Below are positions 5,947 to 8,687 of a stretch of DNA of 8,687 bases, in pieces. Position 1 is the first letter of the stretch, and each line of letters begins with the position of its first letter. Origin of the DNA: Alteromonadaceae bacterium (GTDB taxonomy: Bacteria; Pseudomonadota; Gammaproteobacteria; Pseudomonadales; Oleiphilaceae); assembly GCA_013393545.1 (NCBI GenBank), contig JABXHG010000252.1:1-8687 (forward strand), given 5' to 3'. A program made the translations under genes and the position numbers. Below the pieces are notes generated by a model, which made no database searches, was not told the origin of the DNA, and was given only the letters and a program-made list of their open reading frames with translations.

Positions 5947-6501
5947 GTGGTTTTTGAATACTATGGTTTTCATGGATCAGACTTCGAAAACTTCGAAGGT
6001 ATCCGCAGTGAAAACTTTAAAGAGAGCGAAAACGAAGATGAATGGTTAGGATATGGGGTGTACTTTTTTATCGAAGGCATTTCAGATCCTGAAGAGAACG
6101 CGGCTGAGTGGGCACGAAACCAAGCATTCCATAATGGTGTTTACACATACGAGAGATACGTTGTTTGTAAAGCCAAGATTCGATGTAGTAAAGTATTGGA
6201 TGCAACAAATATTGAAGGGTTAAAGGCATATAATACCTTAAGAAACAAGATAATACAGAAGCATGACGAATATTTTCAGGCAAACAGGAAACTCCGAACT
6301 GATGACAGAGTAATGTGGAATCTAGTAGCACAAATGATGAGCTTGGATGCCGTAGTACACAATCTTTACATTAAAGATAGAGTACAAAGAATTAAGAGAA
6401 TCAGTTCAAATGTTCCTAACACTACTGTCTTGTGTGTTAAGGTGCGGGATTGTATAGTTGATGAGACTATAGAAGCAGTAAGTGACGGAGGTGTAAAATG
6501 A
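5947..6501 (+). CDS. ADP-ribosyltransferase-like toxin, CmdT-like
   Basis: A 184-residue protein whose N-terminal half carries an ADP-ribosyltransferase signature: GFHGS (7-11, His9 as the likely NAD-binding histidine), a helix, then LGYGVYFF (34-41, with Tyr36 or Tyr39 as the second signature residue), then AAEWA (52-56). This His...Tyr pattern with GxGxYF followed by AxxWA is typical of PARP-like folds. The third catalytic residue is not obvious. The next genes encode a small acidic protein and a SecB-like chaperone, the arrangement of CmdTAC, where CmdT ADP-ribosylates mRNA and stops translation during phage infection. Identification as the toxin therefore rests on fold and context. GTG start with a modest TTGGA site eight bases upstream. 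It overlaps the next gene by four bases (ATGA). Other ADP-ribosyltransferase toxin families remain possible. Confidence 0.75.
   Translation: MVFEYYGFHGSDFENFEGIRSENFKESENEDEWLGYGVYFFIEGISDPEENAAEWARNQAFHNGVYTYERYVVCKAKIRCSKVLDATNIEGLKAYNTLRNKIIQKHDEYFQANRKLRTDDRVMWNLVAQMMSLDAVVHNLYIKDRVQRIKRISSNVPNTTVLCVKVRDCIVDETIEAVSDGGVK
6487..6493 (+). promoter_or_regulatory. Strong ribosome binding site for the antitoxin gene
   Basis: GGAGGTG stands four bases before the ATG at 6498, inside the end of the toxin gene. The toxin's own site is much weaker. A strong site for the second gene and a weak one for the first would favour an excess of antitoxin over toxin, as expected for a toxin-antitoxin pair. 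Confidence 0.75.
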
Positions 6502-6752
6502 CAACACTACAAGAAATGTTAGACGATGCTCTAACCCGAATCGATTCAATGTCGGCAGAGGATTTTGAGGCTGAATGCATCAAAGCTGGGTATTCGCCTA
6601 CTCGCAAAAAGAATTTTATTATGGCTGAAGAAACACAACTAGAAGAGACAGGTCAAATTTCCTATCGTCACAATTCATTTTTAGATGATAAAGAAGATAC
6701 TGACTTTCTAATCGAACCGGCAAATGATGACCAGTTTTCCATAGCAGCTTAA
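6498..6752 (+). CDS. Small acidic protein, probable chaperone-dependent antitoxin (CmdA-like)
   Basis: An 84-residue acidic protein. Residues 1-30 look helical (LQEMLDDALTRIDSM, then EDFEAECIKAGY), followed by a short basic patch TRKK (35-38). The C-terminal part is acidic with scattered hydrophobic residues (FLDDKEDTDFLIEP, ending FSIAA) and probably unstructured. In toxin-antitoxin-chaperone systems the antitoxin carries an exposed, aggregation-prone segment that the SecB-like partner must bind; the hydrophobic tail here is a candidate, by inference. I see no helix-turn-helix, so autoregulation by this protein is not evident. It overlaps the toxin stop by four bases and is followed four bases later by the chaperone gene. 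I do not recognise its family from sequence alone; the antitoxin call comes from position and size. Confidence 0.7.
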   Translation: MTTLQEMLDDALTRIDSMSAEDFEAECIKAGYSPTRKKNFIMAEETQLEETGQISYRHNSFLDDKEDTDFLIEPANDDQFSIAA

Positions 6753-6756
6753 ATTT

Positions 6757-7143
6757 ATGAAAATTCAGTTACGAAACACCCGTGTTGAAAACCTAAGCTT
6801 TGTAACCAATGATGAGGTTGCAAAAGATGAGTTTTCGTTAGGTGTAGCTAATGGCTACTCAGATAAAGAACCTAACGTTTTTTTAGTTAGATTTGATGTG
6901 AAAGTTAAATCTGAACACGGTTACGAGCTAAAAATGGATTATGAAGCCGAGTTTGCGACGGATGAGGACATTTCACAAGAGTTTAAAGAGTCTCACTTCC
7001 CGGTTGTTAACGCTCCAGCCATTGCATACCCTTATATGCGTAGCTTCGTAAGCTTATTGACTTTGAACGGTGGGTATGAAGTCTTGATTTTACCTACAGT
7101 AAACTTCCAAGAAATGGCCAAACGCCAAAAAGGGAAGCAATGA
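6757..7143 (+). CDS. SecB-like chaperone of a toxin-antitoxin-chaperone module (CmdC-like)
   Basis: A 128-residue SecB-family protein, somewhat shorter than housekeeping SecB (about 155 residues). The family pattern is clear: an N-terminal strand with RVENLSF (9-15), a beta-rich core (FLVRFDVKV, YELKMDYEAEF), then the signature FPVVNAPAIAYPYMRSF (81-97), the helix and loop SLLTLNGGYE, and LILPTVNF (110-117) near the end. SecB proteins are homotetramers that hold unfolded polypeptides. In solitary versions linked to toxin-antitoxin pairs they protect the antitoxin from degradation and can be drawn away by phage proteins; in CmdTAC a phage capsid protein does this. The gene follows the antitoxin by four bases with little Shine-Dalgarno of its own, so it probably relies on coupled translation. 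It is last in the operon, with a likely terminator downstream. The family call is firm; the phage-sensing role is inferred. Confidence 0.88.
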   Translation: MKIQLRNTRVENLSFVTNDEVAKDEFSLGVANGYSDKEPNVFLVRFDVKVKSEHGYELKMDYEAEFATDEDISQEFKESHFPVVNAPAIAYPYMRSFVSLLTLNGGYEVLILPTVNFQEMAKRQKGKQ

Positions 7144-7144
7144 A

Positions 7145-7160
7145 AATGGTTTAGGCCATT
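7145..7160 (-). terminator. Possible terminator of the integrase gene
   Basis: AATGG (7145-7149) pairs with CCATT (7156-7160) around six bases. Read on the minus strand the hairpin is followed by a short T run (TTTTC) about 40 bases after the integrase stop codon. Together with the plus-strand hairpin beside it, this forms a compact two-way termination zone between convergent genes. Confidence 0.35.
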
Positions 7161-7163
7161 GCT

Positions 7164-7192
7164 CGCCTCAACTAATTGGCGGTTCTTTTTTC
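7164..7192 (+). terminator. Likely intrinsic terminator of the toxin-antitoxin-chaperone operon
   Basis: CGCC (7164-7167) pairs with GGCG (7178-7181), with possible extra AA/TT pairs inside, followed by GTTC and a run of six T. It lies 20 bases after the chaperone stop codon and just before the end of the convergent integrase. The stem is short, so strength is uncertain. Confidence 0.55.
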
Positions 7193-7195
7193 CAA

Positions 7196-8515
7196 TTAAA
7201 AGTCAGCGTAAACTTCTTCCGACTTTAAAATAATATTGCCCCACCACTCCATCATCTCAATCCGTTCATCCCAATATTCCGCCTTGTGCGAATAAGCGCC
7301 CTTCACTTTGTTCTGTTCAACGTGTGCTAATTGCCGCTCAATAGCGTCAGACCTGAACTTTCGGTCACTCTCATGCAGCGTTGACGACGCCATGGTTCTA
7401 AAGCCATGTGGCACCGCCTTCTCTTTCAAACGACCATCCGGGTAATGAGCATTATCCTGGTACTTGAGGTAGGTCTTTGCAATTTTGCCGTCCTTGGTAT
7501 CTTTCGCCTTAGGAAAGTAGCCCATTTTGAACATGGCCTGCCGCATCGTGTTGTCTGACATAGGCTCATCGGGCTTAGTTTCAGACGGGAATAACAGTTC
7601 ATAGTGGCCGGTAATGCGTTTGATGCGTTTAATGACATCAAGAGCCTGGGCTGATAACGGTACGTCATGTGGCCGCTTCATTTTCATACGCTCTGCAGGA
7701 ATCGACCAAACCTTGCTATCAAGATCAAACTCCTCCCAACGAGCGCCTCTAAGCTCCCCTGAACGCACAAACGTTAGAATCAGTAACTCAATAGCCAGAG
7801 CCGTCAATTCCCTGCCCGTCTGCGTATAGTTAGCTAGATCCTGCATGAAAAATGGCAGGTTCTTGATATCCAGAGCTTCACGGTGAACAACCGGTTTGGA
7901 AATTACTTTAACGGGTCGCAGCAAACGAATGTCGACATCGTCTTCCAGTGAATATTGATCGACGACGTATTCAAATAAACGCTGTGTATCGTCCGCTATG
8001 CGTTTGGCGGTTTCATGGTGACCCTTCGCCTCAACATTCTCAATTAAACGTCTGATATCCTCTTTACGGACGTCAGTGATCAGCTTGTCACCCAGTTTTT
8101 TAAGGATGCCGTTTTCGAGACGCTTCCATACCCTTGCCTTGTGATCTTCCGACCAGGTTCGAGCTGTGGCCTGGGATTGGTACTCAAGCCATTTAGCCGC
8201 ATAAAACCGTAAACTGTTATCATTCGTATTCGTTGATTTTATATCACCAGGATCGACACCATCTGCCAACAGGGCCTTGGCTTTGATAGTCGCATCTTTT
8301 GCTTGCTTGAGAGTTACATTGGGGAATACACCCAGCGCCAGCGTTTTCTGCTTCTTATTGAAGCGATATTTCAAACGCCAATATTTACCGCCCTGCTTTC
8401 TTACCAGGAGTCTTAAACCGGTGCCACCTGCTACCCGATACCATTCATCACGGTCAGAGGGTTCAAGGTGTTCAACATGCTTGTGCGTTGATATGACTAG
8501 CTTATCGTCAGACAT
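7196..8515 (-). CDS. P4-family tyrosine integrase of the island
   Basis: A full-length 439-residue integrase that cuts and rejoins DNA at the tRNA attachment site. Residues about 5-90 form the arm-binding DUF4102-type domain (GTGLRLLVRKQGGKYW, LALGVFPNVTLKQA). Residues about 100-195 form the core-binding domain, and the rest is catalytic. The active-site set is complete: Arg251 (VRSGELRGARW), Lys in MKMKR (276-281), His370 and Arg373 (VPHGFR), His398 (QLAHVE) and Tyr408 (GAYSH). The C-terminal WDERIEMMEWW is typical of the family. About 30 extra residues (near 334-366) lie just before the HGFR box compared with what I know of P4 integrases. The gene starts 160 bases from the tRNA end and reads away from it into the island, the usual layout. 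Copies of TAGCACCA overlap its start and upstream region. Base composition looks richer in G+C than the cargo genes. It appears intact and functional. Confidence 0.95.
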   Translation of the reverse strand: MSDDKLVISTHKHVEHLEPSDRDEWYRVAGGTGLRLLVRKQGGKYWRLKYRFNKKQKTLALGVFPNVTLKQAKDATIKAKALLADGVDPGDIKSTNTNDNSLRFYAAKWLEYQSQATARTWSEDHKARVWKRLENGILKKLGDKLITDVRKEDIRRLIENVEAKGHHETAKRIADDTQRLFEYVVDQYSLEDDVDIRLLRPVKVISKPVVHREALDIKNLPFFMQDLANYTQTGRELTALAIELLILTFVRSGELRGARWEEFDLDSKVWSIPAERMKMKRPHDVPLSAQALDVIKRIKRITGHYELLFPSETKPDEPMSDNTMRQAMFKMGYFPKAKDTKDGKIAKTYLKYQDNAHYPDGRLKEKAVPHGFRTMASSTLHESDRKFRSDAIERQLAHVEQNKVKGAYSHKAEYWDERIEMMEWWGNIILKSEEVYADF

Positions 8516-8564
8516 GGTGCTACATCCGTATAACCGAATTGAGATAGCACCAAAAGTAGCACCA
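8515..8564. repeat. Three copies of an 8-bp motif at the integrase start
   Basis: TAGCACCA occurs on the plus strand at 8545-8552 and 8557-8564, a 12-base period, and as its reverse complement TGGTGCTA at 8515-8522, overlapping the integrase ATG. Three exact copies within 50 bases are unlikely by chance. The position between tRNA end and integrase suits arm-type integrase binding sites or an operator for self-repression of the integrase. Confidence 0.65.
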
Positions 8565-8676
8565 CTTAGTATCGATTTGCAACGATTTAATGTAGACAGA
8601 GGTAATCAGGATTTACCTTGAAAGCCAGTAAAACCAATGGCTCGCGGCATTTAATAGACTTTGAAATAATCGGAAT
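8565..8676. other. Island end between integrase and tRNA
   Basis: About 110 bases with no supported gene. A short spacer of this sort between a tRNA 3' end and a P4-type integrase normally contains the attachment region and the integrase promoter. I see no further clear repeat, and no promoter that I would defend. Confidence 0.45.
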
Positions 8677-8687
8677 TGGTGCCCGGG
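8677..8687 (-). tRNA. 3' end of a tRNA gene (partial), probable attachment site; tRNA-Leu likely
   Basis: On the minus strand the last 11 bases read CCCGGGC-A-CCA: exactly the 3' half of a seven-base acceptor stem, discriminator A and an encoded CCA. The matching 5' arm would be GCCCGGG, which fits some gammaproteobacterial tRNA-Leu genes, and A as discriminator also fits Leu. The rest of the gene is beyond the window, so the isotype is a guess. The P4-type integrase alongside supports the reading, since such islands insert at tRNA 3' ends. Confidence 0.6.

Noticed and set aside
5947..7143. HigBA-type toxin-antitoxin-chaperone module
   Set aside because: The first protein has ADP-ribosyltransferase features rather than a RelE/HigB fold, and the second shows no helix-turn-helix.
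8277..8621. Plus-strand open frame opposite the integrase start
   Set aside because: It is antisense to a clear integrase domain and shows no domain of its own.
1..8687. CRISPR array or retron-type RNA
   Set aside because: No regularly spaced repeats of suitable length and no reverse transcriptase or Cas gene are present.

Overview
The window looks like accessory DNA from a gammaproteobacterium, probably a marine or aquatic one of the Vibrio, Shewanella or Alteromonas kind. This rests on AT-rich cargo genes, a P4-type integrase next to a tRNA end, and recognisable families, not on a species marker. The right end is one boundary of an integrated island. The last 11 bases read on the minus strand as a tRNA 3' end (acceptor arm, discriminator A, CCA), and a full-length P4-family integrase (7196-8515, minus) lies just inside, transcribed into the island. 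No second copy of the tRNA end is visible, so the other junction lies outside the window or has been lost.

Left part (1-2162): one predicted single-pass membrane-anchored protein of unknown function (198-1292, plus), a gene-poor stretch with small inverted repeats and a possible ORF remnant, and a short single-domain tyrosine recombinase (1602-2162, minus). The recombinase is complete except for one in-frame TGA.

Middle (2529-5711, plus): a compact operon-like set of a PP2C-type Ser/Thr phosphatase and two Hanks-type Ser/Thr kinases, with overlapping ends. The second kinase carries a C-terminal cold-shock-like OB domain, which suggests that kinase activity may be tied to RNA or single-stranded DNA. 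The first kinase has a beta-rich C-terminal module separated from the catalytic domain by a run of nine A. This is a reversible phosphorylation circuit of the general type seen in anti-phage loci. The exact combination is not one I recognise as a named system.

Right-middle (5947-7143, plus): three tightly packed genes, namely an ADP-ribosyltransferase-like protein, a small acidic protein and a SecB-like chaperone. The order and families match the toxin-antitoxin-chaperone defence system CmdTAC, in which an mRNA-modifying ADP-ribosyltransferase is held in check by an antitoxin that needs a SecB-like chaperone. A likely intrinsic terminator closes this operon against the convergent integrase.

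Taken together, the window looks like the integrase-proximal end of a defence island carrying two adjacent modules: a phosphatase/kinase/kinase circuit that may sense nucleic acid, and a CmdTAC-like abortive-infection unit. Defence roles are inferred from family and context; nothing in the sequence proves them.
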